NCBI RefSeq assembly: GCF_001311985.1
Contig: NZ_BBCJ01000018.1
Coordinates: 1-64,000, forward strand
Direction: 5' to 3'
DNA from: Geotalea toluenoxydans JCM 15764
GTDB taxonomy: Bacteria > Desulfobacterota > Desulfuromonadia > Geobacterales > Geobacteraceae
Length of the DNA stretch: 64,000 nucleotides
The notes under the pieces are model-generated. The model was not told the origin of the DNA. It ran no database searches and was given only the letters and a program-made list of their open reading frames with translations. Of this stretch, positions 20,342 through 31,780 are shown piece after piece. The first letter of the stretch is position 1. The number at the start of each line of letters is the position of its first letter. The position numbers and the translations under genes were made by a program.

Positions 20342-20866
20342 TTACAGACTATTCTGTTTTAGATCCAATTCTTTGTCTATTTCTTGCTTGATAAACTTGG
20401 CTTGCTCCATTGACCTTAGGTTCTTGACGATTAATATTTTGCTACCGTCTCTAGCCACTCCATTCACTGATGCAGACTTGTTGGGCATCATCCAACCTGG
20501 GCCAGTATCAACTTCAACTCTTACTAAGTTCCCAAGGAGCATGGATCTATTATGATATGAGTACCAAGGAAAAGGATAATGTTTAATGTTGATTGTTCCA
20601 TCGGTTATAGCGATATCGGTTTTATTTATTGAATGCATCAAGGTGACATATGTCATACCAAGACCTCCAAGAAGTGGTAATAATGAGACAGGCCAGAAGC
20701 TGTTTTCATTAGAGAAAACATGTGTGCAAAAGAACCAAATCATGAAGATATCCCATATTATGCAAGCACCTAAGAACTTTGCTATATATATATGAAACCA
20801 CCTATACGTGATGATTGTGTTTCTGCCATTTTTTGTAACATTTATGCTCTTGGGCAGGGCAGTCAT
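20342..20866 (-). CDS. AT-rich orphan gene for a two-helix membrane protein
   Basis: 174 residues. After a short basic N-terminus come two membrane helices (FLGACIIWDIFMIWFFCTHVF and a second around SLLPLLGGLGMTYVTLM). A cytoplasmic beta-rich region follows (KTDIAITDGTINIKHYPFPWYSY) with the later SKILIVKNLRSMEQAKFIKQEID. The layout resembles bacterial PH-like membrane proteins with a W-F start and R-x-x-L-x-x-I beta strands, but I do not recognise a family. Codon use is clearly AT-richer than in flanking genes, suggesting separate acquisition. It follows another AT-rich gene by 30 bases. Confidence 0.6.
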   Translation of the reverse strand: MTALPKSINVTKNGRNTIITYRWFHIYIAKFLGACIIWDIFMIWFFCTHVFSNENSFWPVSLLPLLGGLGMTYVTLMHSINKTDIAITDGTINIKHYPFPWYSYHNRSMLLGNLVRVEVDTGPGWMMPNKSASVNGVARDGSKILIVKNLRSMEQAKFIKQEIDKELDLKQNSL

Positions 20867-20896
20867 ATCATTGGTCCTTACTTTTAGTGAAAATTT

Positions 20897-21529
20897 TCAG
20901 GTAACATGCCCATAATACATTATTACTGAATCACTTTTTTTCTTTTGTGGCAACGTGCCTCTATAAGACATCATTACATAGTTATATATTGGGTCTGAAC
21001 CTAAAGCGCCTGTTAGGTAAAAGTTGTCATTTACCTTTTTTATCGTGTATGTTTTAACTATGCTTGTTATTTCGTTAAATACATGTTGCATAAAAAATAC
21101 TGTGTATTCACCAAAATCTATTTTAGCCAAAAATATAGAATTTTGAATCTGCTTGTACCGATTTTTGTTTAAAGTATAAATCTCATTATCAGATATTATC
21201 TCGCTTATACTGCTTCTTTCATCAGGTGCCCATAGATTTAACAGTTCCGTTTGGGTTCCAGTCGCGTTGGCCGCTATCAAGTTAAACACAAATCTTTCAT
21301 CTGCATCCAAAGATAAATTGTTTTTCGTAATATCGTCAAACCATAAGTCATTTATGTATTGCTTGCCTGTAAAAGATATTCTTACTGTGTTGGTGCTCGA
21401 TGTTGAATTGACTGGGCGCAAATCAAATGAAATATCATTCACAGCAAAAGCATCTTGTAGTTTAAAAATGACTAGGGCAAAAACTATCACAACAGCTATA
21501 CTCTTAACCTCACCTATGATCTTCATCAT
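20897..21529 (-). CDS. AT-rich orphan gene for an exported protein
   Basis: 210 residues with a signal peptide (SIAVVIVFALVIFKLQDAFA). The mature part begins VNDISFDLRPVNSTSSTNTV and contains a short beta module (VRISFTGKQYINDLWFDD), an Asn-rich middle, and the end RGTLPQKKKSDSVIMYYG. There are no recognised domain, cysteine pair or catalytic motif. AT-rich composition and the position directly after the giant beta-helix/FN3 gene (24 bases) suggest it entered with the variable 3' end of that gene. It could be a partner or immunity-like protein, but nothing in the sequence proves it. Confidence 0.6.
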   Translation of the reverse strand: MMKIIGEVKSIAVVIVFALVIFKLQDAFAVNDISFDLRPVNSTSSTNTVRISFTGKQYINDLWFDDITKNNLSLDADERFVFNLIAANATGTQTELLNLWAPDERSSISEIISDNEIYTLNKNRYKQIQNSIFLAKIDFGEYTVFFMQHVFNEITSIVKTYTIKKVNDNFYLTGALGSDPIYNYVMMSYRGTLPQKKKSDSVIMYYGHVT

Positions 21530-21553
21530 GCATTTCCCCTTTAATTTAATTCT

Positions 21554-24500
21554 TTACAAACACCACCCATCATTCAACGTAACTGATATACCTATGGGCT
21601 GCATACCTAGAGTAAATACTTTTACCGCCGAAGTAACTTTTCCAAAGCACCCTTCGAAACTCCAGTCACCATGACAATCCACCGTTCCTTCAAAGGATCC
21701 GCTGCCTGTCACATCCCCTGCCACCTTTAATATGTCCAAATCTACCATACTTGTGATTAACGCAGCTTCAACAGTGCCTGTTAGTTTCGAGGCAATTTCA
21801 ATGCCAACACTCCAATCACAGGTTTCTGCACAGGCATTTGATCCACCAGATGCACTAGCGCTGCCATCAATTAAAAGTTCCCCTAGAGCTCTCACATAAG
21901 CGATTGGAACAGGCCCCAACATCAAGAATTTTGGAGAAGTGGCACACTGAATACTTGGTGACGACAATGTAAGCGTACCTGTAACATCGCTACCTTGTCT
22001 AAATCCCTTTCCTTCACAACATTTGTTCATTGGTCGGGTTTTGATATCACCTGACACGCTAAGGTCACCCACCATCCTACATCCTCGCATCAATGCCTTT
22101 GCACCAAACGACTTCAATGTTTGTTTGTCAAAGCCTGCAAATGTAATTTCAGGATTCAAATACTCATCCTCAATCTTTTTTCCTTTGCAAGTTCCGCCAC
22201 TACACTTGTCTGGACCAAGTTTTCCTGGCTCTCCCGTAAATGAAGTACACATCTTACTATCATCACATCCATCATTATCATCGTTAACCGTTACAACTGC
22301 ACCCCCCTGACATTTCTCCTTCTTGCAGTCTCCATTTGCTTTTTGAGGTGGTACCTGTGAATCATCAGGAACTGCCGTACAATTGCCGCTTTTGCAGACT
22401 GCCTTCCAGCACATCGTTGTTCCTGTAGCGCACGGCGTATCATCAGGCTTACAATCACAGGGATTAGTTGACGGCAACGGCGTGCTTATCCCTGGCCCTC
22501 TCGTCCCTGAACTTTGCGAACCTCCAGTCCCTGAACCAACTGAAGTTGTATAGGAGTATGGAATTCCCGTCCCTACTCCACTTCCTGTCCCTCCTCCACT
22601 GGGGCAAGCATAGGGTACAAGCCCATAATAGGTCGTGCTTCTATCTACCGTCCTTGCTTGAGGAGTATTCGGACATATGATCGCCGTCCCGTGAACCGTG
22701 AACAGCGGCACAGACTTGTAGCAGGTCGACCCACCAAACCCTCTTACCTCTTCACAGAGAGAAGCAAGATTACTTGATCCCTCCCCTGTGTTTAAAGCAA
22801 CCGACTGCTCCTGGTGATCCGGTATGGCACGGTGATCTTCTGCATCGCATTGAGCCGTTTCGGAATCGTGGAATCCAGTATTTCCACATCGTAGCCGTCA
22901 AAGCTGGATGGGAAGTTGAGGGCGACGTTGTCGAGAGCGATCAACCCGTAGTTGGTTACGGTGAACTCGCCGTTGAATACCTGGCCCGGCTGCAGGTCGG
23001 GAAGGGTCACGTTCGGCGGCTCCATGACCAGTACGGGAGTGGGTACGTTGGTCTCGAATGTCTGGCTGATGGTTATCTGGTACTGGTCCTGGATCACCGT
23101 CGGTGTAACGCTCCACTCGATGGTAACAAGTTTGAGTTCCAGCGCAACAGGGACAGTGGTGGTCACTCCCGGCTCGATGACAAATGAGTCGGAATAGGAA
23201 GCCGCGCCGGATGCGCTAATGTTATATGTGTACCGCCCTTCCGGGATGTCGAAGAGGAATGCATTTCCGTCAGTTCCGGTCTTTACTGTGTAAATGAGAT
23301 CGAGGGCAGACTGGTGCTGGACGGTAATGCTGGCGTTTGCCACGTCGCGCATGATCTCGTCGAGCACGCTGAACTGGACGTTCCCCACCGCGCTGCTGCT
23401 CACCGTCACCTGGATGTTGAAAGTATAGGGGATGTGATTGTCGGCGTAGATGACTATCCTGTCGTTGTAGACCCCCTGGGGCAGTGAGTCGCCGGGACGC
23501 AGGAGGATGCCTATTTCCTTGCTCTGGCCGACGCCGACGTCGCGAGGTTCTTGTCGATGGTAAGAGACATCCATGTGGAAGACGGCCCTTCTATCCGGGC
23601 GTTACTCAGGGCCTCAATGCCGGTGTTGCTCAAGGTAAAGCTCACGATTTTCTGGTTGCCGCGCATCAGCCCCGTATCGATGTAGGAAGGGCTGGTCCTG
23701 ATTACCGGCAAGGCACTGACCAAGGTAATATTTGCGGTCACCTTGTCGGATAGCCCTTCAGCGGTGGCGATGGTGAGATTGGCATAACCGGAATCGGGAG
23801 CGCTCGTTTGCGGCGAAATCCTGAAGGTCACGGTCTGACTTTCGCTGCCGGATAACTTATCGTCACCGCCATTTATGATTGTGGCGGTGATCCCGCTGGC
23901 CGAGTCGGTAACCAGGGACAATCCACTTAATTCCGTGCCCGAAAGGTTCTTGATGGTTACCGGGATGTCCACCGGCTTGTTGCGAGTCGTGGTGACATTT
24001 ACGACTTTCGGGGAAACCTGCATGCCGATGATGGAGAACTGGGCCTGCACGGTGCGGTCGCCCAAGTCGGGATGAATCGCCCAGACACTGTAAGTGCCGG
24101 TTTCTGAAGAGCCTGGGGTAAATATGTATCGGAAATTCCCGGACTGATCGGTGGTTGCCGTGAAGAAGCGGTCGAAGCCGCCGACTGATACGCCGATCTT
24201 CACCGGAACCTGCGGCGTGGGGGTGCCGTCAGCGGTGGAAGTCACATGGCCGGTAATCGTCACCGTCTCGCCCTGGTGGTACACAGCTTTATCCACCTGT
24301 GCCTGCGCCGTGTACGGCACGTCGGTAATGGTCGTTGCCAGCGACTGCTTCAGACCAGGAGCCACGACCTGATCGGGCTGGTTGTAGTGATAGTAGGTGT
24401 TGTCGATCACAGCCTCGAGAACCACCTGCGCAGGTACGGTAGCCGGAACGGCAAGGGTGATCGGGTCGGAGAGGAAACTTCCCCCCGGCTCGATCCGGGC

Positions 24501-27500
24501 TGTGGCGTAAGAGCCGGAACTGACGACAGCACCGGTGCGCTGGTTCAGTTTCGCCTGGGCGAGGACGTTGCGTCCTGGTCCTTGAGATAGAGCTTCACCT
24601 GGCCAGTCGGGCCGTTGTTTTCGGATGTGAGGAACGACAACTGGGCGGAACCGAGGTTATTCACTTTGAGCCGTACCCGCTTCAGTGCCCCGGACCAGCG
24701 GATCGTTGAAGATTTCCAGGGCCGTGCCGGAGCCGAGAACAGAGGCCACTGAGCTCTTGGTAACCCGCACAGTAGTGCCGGGGGACGGATTCATGATGGC
24801 GGAGACCACAACAGCTTCCTGCGGCGGTGCGGCAGCCTCGGTGGCGGCCACCTTCTGGACCTCAAGCAGTGCAGCTGGGGTCACGGTGAACGGACCGGCA
24901 AGAGTGCTTTCCGGGAGGGAACCGATCTTCAGAGAGATGGCATCGATGGTGAGGCTCCCGGCGGCATCGGCAGGCAGGGCAACCACGACCGGCACGGTCT
25001 CCAGCATCCCCCGCCGGAGGGTGGTCCCTTCCTTAAGGCCAATGGCGAATGCAGGGAGTGTCGCTTCTTTCACCGGGCTCTCGGTACCGGTGACGTTTAC
25101 GGCCGTGATGCCATAGGTAACGGAGTCGCCTGCATAGTAGCTGTCGCTGTACGTGGTGGTGGGGGTGGGTATCTGGTTCACCTTGTTGCCGTTTCTGAAG
25201 ATGTAGAACCCTTGCAGATTCGCCTCGCCCCCTTCCCAGGAAAGGGCAGGCTTGCCGCCGTCCACCAGGGTGAGGATGAGGTTGCGTACTGGTGCAACCG
25301 GGAATGTGATCTCCTCGGTGACGGACGGTGTACTTTCGTTGCCAAGGGAATCAAGTGCCGTCACAGCGTAGTATCGCTTGGTGGAGGTCGGAGACGTATC
25401 CACGGCAGGCGAGGCCTTAATGGTGATCAGAGACGTCTGGCCACTGATGGATGTGATGGGGGTGTCGGAGCGGTAAAGACGATAGGCGTTCGGCACCTCG
25501 CTCCCGGCTGTTGGCGCATCCCACGCAGCCTGTATGCCGTTGCCGGTGAGCGCAAGAGCAAGACCTGTCGGTGCCGGAGGCCCGTTCCGATCAGAAAGAC
25601 CGGCGACTTCCGTACTCTTGGCGCTCTCGCTGTCGAGGAGCCCAAGGCAGATATGCTGTAAAGCCACGTCCCGTCAGCGGGCGGAGTATCCGTGTAAGTC
25701 GATTGTGATCCGAAGATGTCGGCAACTGCAACGAAAGAGGTTTCTCCTTCTCCTCTGCGATAGACCCGATAATTCTCGCATCGCCGAACCGGCCCCAATC
25801 AAGAGCAACTGCCCCGGCCTTAAGGCTCTTTGCCGTTAATCCTTCAGGAACTGTCGGGGCTGGTGGATTATCCCTGTAGAGAATGATTGATGCACCAATC
25901 TTTATGGTGCTTCCAACATTATCAAAGCGATCCTTCGATCCGGAAAGGACGAAAGCTGCGCTTCCTTCCGGCAGTGAAGAAGGATCTAGCGTGCCGGACC
26001 AATGGATCCCGCCATCAGCGGAGACAAGGCCTGTGACCGGCACTGAAGTTGTGCCGGAGCGAAGTTCCAGGACCGGGGTGGACACAGAAGGCTCATCGAA
26101 GGTGAGTGCGACCGTGGCCGGCCCTGCGGTAGTCTTGAGGATGGTGAGCGGGGCGTTGATGGTCGCTACCGGCCCTTTCACATCAATGGTCGGTCCGGTA
26201 CCGCTGCCGTTGCCGCGGTTGCCGATCAGGTCCTTGCCGGAAAACTTCCACGTCGTCGGCCCTGATGGTGAGTTGGCGTCAAGGGTAATGCTCGCCTGGT
26301 AATGGGTGTCGTCCACCTTCCACATTGGAATGACGATGGGTGACCCGGCCTGAGGTTCGAGACTCATGAAGGGTAGTTCCTTCAGCGTCTCGGTCACAGC
26401 CAGTTTGACCGTCACCGAGCCCGGCCCGAAGGAGTTGTCCACCGGAGTCCCTCCTGAGGCATTCGACAATGAGACAGAGGCCACCGAGGGTGGGAGCCGG
26501 TCGGATGCGATCTGAATAATGTTGGAAACAGGGCTTTCGTTCCCGGCTCCGTCAAAGCGGTAACGGCGTAGTAGCGGGTGGCGTCGTCGGCCGGAATGTA
26601 TTCTTTTAGGAGATATGGGATAGGAGCACTGTTGGTTTTCCGCACGCCCGCATCGGTCTTGGTGCTGAAGGATTGAGTCCCTTCGTACAGGTTGTAGCCG
26701 GTCGGCACCTCTCCCGTTCCCATCTGCCAATTGAACTGGATAGAGCCACCGGCCAGGGGCTTGGCAGAAAGGCAGCCGGGGCAACCGGGGCGCCGCTGTC
26801 GACGGTGATCCGCAAGTCGGTGCTCCAGGCGCTTTCGCCACCACGGTTGGCCGCCTTGACTGACACGACATTGTCCCCCTCAACCAGTGAAACAGCTGCA
26901 AAGCCGAAGCGTGAGTCGGAGGTAGCGACCGAGGAAACGACAACTCCGTTGACCCGCAACGATACGTTGACCCCAGTCTGTGCAGTACCGTTGATGGTGG
27001 CTGCATTCTGGGTGATGGGACCGCTAAAGGTCGTTGTGATGACCGGCGCAAGCGGCGGAGCGAGGCTCACCACTACCGGTATCACGCTCTCTGTGCTGTT
27101 CCCCGGCGCATCGTAGACAACTACCTTCACCGTGTGATTACCGTCGACTGCCTGAACCACGTCCCAGGCGTAACTGATGGAGGTGCCGTTCTGGCTCTTC
27201 ACCAGGTTTCCGTCGATATACAGGTCAAGCTTTGTCACGACGCTCTCCGCGTCGGTTGCTGAGGCGATGATGGTCATAGGAGCAGTGATAACCTGGTTAG
27301 CCGTCAGATTGAGCCCCGCGATAACCGGGCCGGTGGTATCGCCCCGCGGCGCTGTCCCTATACTCTGGACACTGGTCCGCTCGGCGCCGGATGTGTTGAG
27401 AGTGGTAACAGCATATTGGTAGGTCAGGCCGTTGGTTAAACCGGTATCGGTAAAGCTGGTCCCTGTCTGACTCTTGACCAAGGTCATGGAGGTCGCGTCG

Positions 27501-30024
27501 GTCTGGGGAACGTCAGACTGGAGGCGGTAGATATTGTAGGCCTTGACGTAAGGAGAATTGACCGCATTCCAGGTGATGGTGGCCTTCTGGCTTCCAGGCG
27601 TTGCAGCAAGGCCGGCGGGATTTGCCAGCCTCGTAACCGCCGTTACCACGATTCCTGCACTCTCGTGGCCCTGGGTATCCTTGGTGGTCACTTTGAACTT
27701 GTAGAGTGTGGCGTCGTTGAGCCCTTTCCGGGCATAGGTGATAGCGGTCTTACCCACTGCTGTCCCGGCATCGTAACCCTGTCCTGCATCCATATAGACC
27801 ATCTGGTCAGTTAGGTCTTCGGTGGAATTCTTACTGCCGGTCCAGGTAAGGGAGGCAGTATTGCCGTCGGCAACGGAGTATGTTGCCGATGCAACAAGAC
27901 CGGTAACGTCCTCGGGCGGCAATGTATCTGCCGGGACACCTTGAGCCGTGTTGACCCTAGGATCAGCATTGCCGCTTATGCCTACCGGTACGACTGCAAA
28001 ATAATAGCGGGTACCCTGGGTCAGGCCGGTCACTTTGAATGATTTATTTCCTTTATTGGCCGTGCCGACAGGGGTAAGAGCAGATGTATCTGTAAAATCT
28101 GCCCCACTGAAATATACCCGATAGTAAGCAAGGTCGGCTAACTCCACATACGAAGGCCAGGAAAGAGTGACTTCAGTCCCCTTTCCGCTACCGTCTATAA
28201 CCAGCATCCCGCTTGCCAACGGCTGTGGAGGCACCGTATCGCACAGGATGTCTATGGTCTTGGTCGTGACGTTGCCGATGGCATCTGCCGCAGTAAAGAC
28301 TAAACGATTATTGATCCCGTCGGTCACGGTTATGGGATACGACCAGGTGGCGCTTTGATCAGTGGCATCAAAGATAGTGGTAACACTTGAACCATTTTTC
28401 AGAGTAACTATAGATCCCGGCTCCTTTTTGCCGGAGATGGTCTGGGTGGCCGTCGGAGCAGGATTTTTGTATACGTCCACGGTAAAAAGAGGCGGCGTGG
28501 TATCGAGGGTTATGACCGGCGCGGGGCTAATGGGGTAGAGTCGTTGCCGGCGGCATCACGTGCGAAGATTGCCAGGGGGTTGGCACCTTCCGCGAGTGGA
28601 TAGCTGTAGCTCCAGTTGGTGTCGGCAGTTAGGGGAACGCGCTGGACGTTGTTGATGATGATGGCGCTATTGGCCTCTTTGCTGCCGGTTAGGGTCTGGT
28701 TAGCCACTTTGGTGGGAGTGGTAACCTGCGATGTCAGATCAGGAGTTGTCGGCGGGGTGGTGTCGAGGACAAAGCTTCCCGCTTGCTGGTCGGCCATGGC
28801 GTTTTGCGCAAGATCTTTAGCGCCACTTACTTTAACTACGTATGTCGCATCACCGCTACTGGCGGTGAAGCTGTAGCTACCGCGCCAGGTCGTGGAGTTA
28901 TGCCAGCCGCCGGTTATGGTGTAGCTGGTTTCGAGCAGGAAACCTGGACGGGTGACAGTGACTGTAGGTTGGGTGCCTGTGCTCATTGCTTCACTGAAGG
29001 TGAGGGTTAATGTTATGTCGCCTGCTTTGACCGGAGTCGTTGGGCTCATTGCCGTGACCGTCGGTTTGGTGGTATCGAGGATGATCTGGCTCGACAATTG
29101 ACTGGAATTCCCGGTACTGGTTTGGAACTGCACGTAAACTTTTTTCAGACCATCGTTAGTCGAAAGGCTGAATGGTAACGTAGAAGTAAACTGTTGGAAT
29201 AATACCCCGGCAAATGATGGATCCTCACTGATCCTGAATTCTTTGCAGGTCATGCAGGAAAGATTGATCGTTATACCCGGTGATGCTGTGATCGCCCCCT
29301 CGGAAATGGTGAATGAACCGCCTAGAATAGGGATCAAATTGGACCATGGCGAATACACCACTCCGTCGCTTACCTGGTTTCCAAGCCCGCCGGGGTTGTA
29401 TAACCCTCCCCCCGCTGTATCATCGGAAGCATCAAGCGGCCCGCTCGTATCTCCCCACCAGTTTTGCACAGCTTTGATGGGATGAGCGGGGTTGAGATTT
29501 CTCAGGCCGTATAAGTTCCCGGTGATAAAAGAATTACTGAGAACCGGGTTACCGTCGCCTGACGCTTCGATTCCGACGCCGTTTCCCGAGATAACTCCAT
29601 TGCTTATAGTCGGGGAAGCTCCTTCCCTGAGTTTTATGCCGGCACCAGCGCTATTCTTGATCTGCGCACCGTTTATTGCCGGAGATACGCCACTGATATC
29701 GAGGGCCGCTCCATCCGCTGCACCACCATAACTGATTGTCGTGCCGCTGAACCCGACGACGGTCGCCGAGCCATACACCCGTATCCCCCGCCAGTCTCCC
29801 GGCGAAGGAGCCGTCTTGCCGCTTGTAATCTCAGCCTCTTGGGCGTTGAGCGAATCCCTGACGACCAGTTGCACCTGCTCACCGGCCTGGACCACAACTC
29901 CTTTGGCGATAGTCAGTGTTGCGCCATATCCGAATGTAGAAGAAATGGATATATGAAATAGTGCAAGCCCCATAGCAATACCTCGCCATTGCCGCCTGAA
30001 ACTTACACTAGACAAATTGCGCAT
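21554..30024 (-). CDS. Giant (~2,820 residue) exported beta-helix/FN3/Ig protein with a cysteine-rich C-terminal domain, many frameshifts
   Basis: The open frames from 30024 to 21554 join into one gene with about ten single-base slips (near 28535, 26760, 26560, 25780, 25655, 24670, 24575, 23545, 22810). ATG 30024 follows GGAGG by nine bases. A signal-like segment leads to a right-handed beta-helix part (SGVSPAINGAQIKNSAGAGIKL, NWWGDTSGPLD). Ig-like and many FN3-type modules follow (LTWTGSKNS, YRLYRSDTPI, YAVTALDSLGNESTP), then beta-sandwich and CARDB-like parts (KPVDIPVTIKNLSGTELS). A Ser/Gly/Thr-rich linker ends in a cysteine-rich domain (CDCKPDDTPC, MCWKAVCKSGNC, NKCCEGKGF) that stops at SVTLNDGWCL. 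The last ~1.2 kb is AT-richer. Probable surface adhesin or matrix protein. Confidence 0.65.
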
Positions 30025-30097
30025 ACTCAACTTCCTCCAGAAATTGCAGCGTTCATGAACTGCAGGAGCATAGCCAAACTATGGTGAATACAGGTAT

Positions 30098-30139
30098 CAG
30101 ATGGACCACCCACCGCTAGGTCGTGGGGTGGTCCATCTG
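30098..30139. terminator. Perfect 14-bp inverted repeat between two surface-protein genes
   Basis: CAGATGGACCACCC (30098-30111) pairs perfectly with GGGTGGTCCATCTG (30126-30139) over a 14-base loop. It lies 46 bases after the glycine-rich gene and ahead of the giant. No T tract follows, so it may be a factor-dependent terminator, an mRNA-stabilising hairpin or a mobile palindrome. Confidence 0.5.
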
Positions 30140-30185
30140 AATAGTTAAATTACGTCGTACAAATCCAAGTTGGACGGCATCAGGT

Positions 30186-31726
30186 TTAGGAAGCCTTCCG
30201 CACCACTCCATCTGCAGGATATTCCTTGCCAGAGGCGGTAATATAGGTGACCTTCGATGTGCCATCCATTTCGGCATCCACCCGAACCTTGGCCACATAC
30301 TCGCCATTGAACTGCGGCAGACTCATCGCCACCAGTTCGGTCACCGTATAGCTGGCCGATGCCAGCAGCACGTTGTTGCCGTTGCTTAGAGTCACTGTAG
30401 CGGTTGCAGTAGTACTGGCATCGGAAGAACCGTCAAGTGCGTTACTGAGCGCGGACGAGCGATTGGCGGCAACGGTTGGGACCACATATACGGTTACCGT
30501 TGTTCCCCGGGGAATATTGGTGGCTGCAAGCTGAACTGTGGCAGTGGTGGTACCCTGGGGCAAAGTAATGTCCCCTACACCGGTCGGATTGGCCGGCACC
30601 TGCTGGGTGTTCCCCCCGGCGGTGACGCTGACGATGGCCAAGGTCGGGTTATTGGGAACAAGCACCTTGCCCGGTGGCGTACTCCAGGAATAGGCCGGAT
30701 CCGTATAACCGGACCAGTTGGTATTGTTCGCTTCGAGCCTGATCCTGCCGTATCCGCCCCTGTTCGCGGTGCAGAGACATGATGCGCTGCTGCCTCCGCG
30801 ACGGGCGCCGACCCATCCATCATAAATCCTGGTGAGCGTATCTGCCATGAGCCTGATGGCGCCGCCCGATCCGCCGCCGCCGGTGCCGCCGCACCAATCG
30901 CCTGAACTCTGTCCGCCGGTACCTCCGTCGGCAAAAATCCTTCCGGCACCGCCGACATTCTGCTTGCCTATCGTAATGGTGCCCGATGATGCAATGAGGA
31001 TAGCGCCACCGCCGCCGCCCCCACCAGCGCCGTTGAAATTTCCCCCCGCCGCGCCGCCTGCTCCCCCGGAACCACCGACAATGGGAAGAAGACTAGCCTG
31101 ACCGTAGGTGGCACCGCTGGAGGACGCCCACCAATTAGTCCCTGTTGCGTCAGCATAGGAGCCGCCGCCACCGCAGCCACCCCTCAAATCACTACCGTTG
31201 TAGGTGCTGCAGGCATGATAACCACCTCCAGGGCCTTTGCCCGCCCCACTGCATTGGCCCGACGATCCGCCGAACAGGGTCGTGCGTCCCCCATAGCCGC
31301 CGTCATATCCGCCAGGACCACCAAGTCCGGGTTGCCCGTCGTCACCGAGGACGCCATCACAAGCGGTCCCGGCACAAGCAGCTGTGGAGCCGCTGACATC
31401 GATGGTCCCCTCGATGAGGACATTACTGCTCGTGCGGATAATGACCGGGGTGTTGTTGGTGTTCTTCGCGAATCTGACCGTAACCCCCTGAGGCACCGTA
31501 AAGGTGGTGTAATCCAGAATACCGCTGGGGGGAAGTTGCACGGTGGTGTTCACAGTAGGGCTGAACGCTCCCTGGCAGGTGGTGGAGTTGTGGAAGGCGA
31601 CCCCGCAGGTACTGCCGCTTTCGAATGCCGCAATGGCATCGTTTCCCGTTGTGAGGACGATCAGGCCAGCAGCGCGGCCATCATCAGCGTGACCGGATAA
31701 AACTGGTTCGATTTGGTTTTTTGCAT
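30186..31726 (-). CDS. Exported glycine-rich protein with C-terminal beta domain, frameshifted in the signal region
   Basis: About 513 residues. ATG 31726 has AGGAG upstream (taaggagaatagaa). The signal region (MQKTKSNQFYPVTLMMAALLA) breaks near 31672 by one base and resumes GLIVLTTGNDAIAAFESG. Then come a beta strand region (TVQLPPSGILDYTTFTVPQG), a long glycine-rich stretch with GGGGGG and GGTGG blocks interspersed with cysteine (GKGPGGGYHACSTYNG, GDWCGGTGGGG), and a beta domain ending SGKEYPADGVVRKAS. Glycine-rich tracts like these occur in bacterial proteins with IPT-like neighbours and may form extended polyglycine structures. The function is unknown, but location suggests a structural surface role together with the flanking giants. 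Confidence 0.7.
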
Positions 31727-31780
31727 TTCTATTCTCCTTACTCTGTTAAGTGAAAAACTGTATTTAAATCTCTTTCCCGA

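Noticed and set aside
30650-31400. Glycine-rich tract as a collagen-like or PE-PGRS protein
   Set aside because: There is no regular G-x-y triplet pattern and no PE domain; only irregular GG blocks with scattered cysteines are present.
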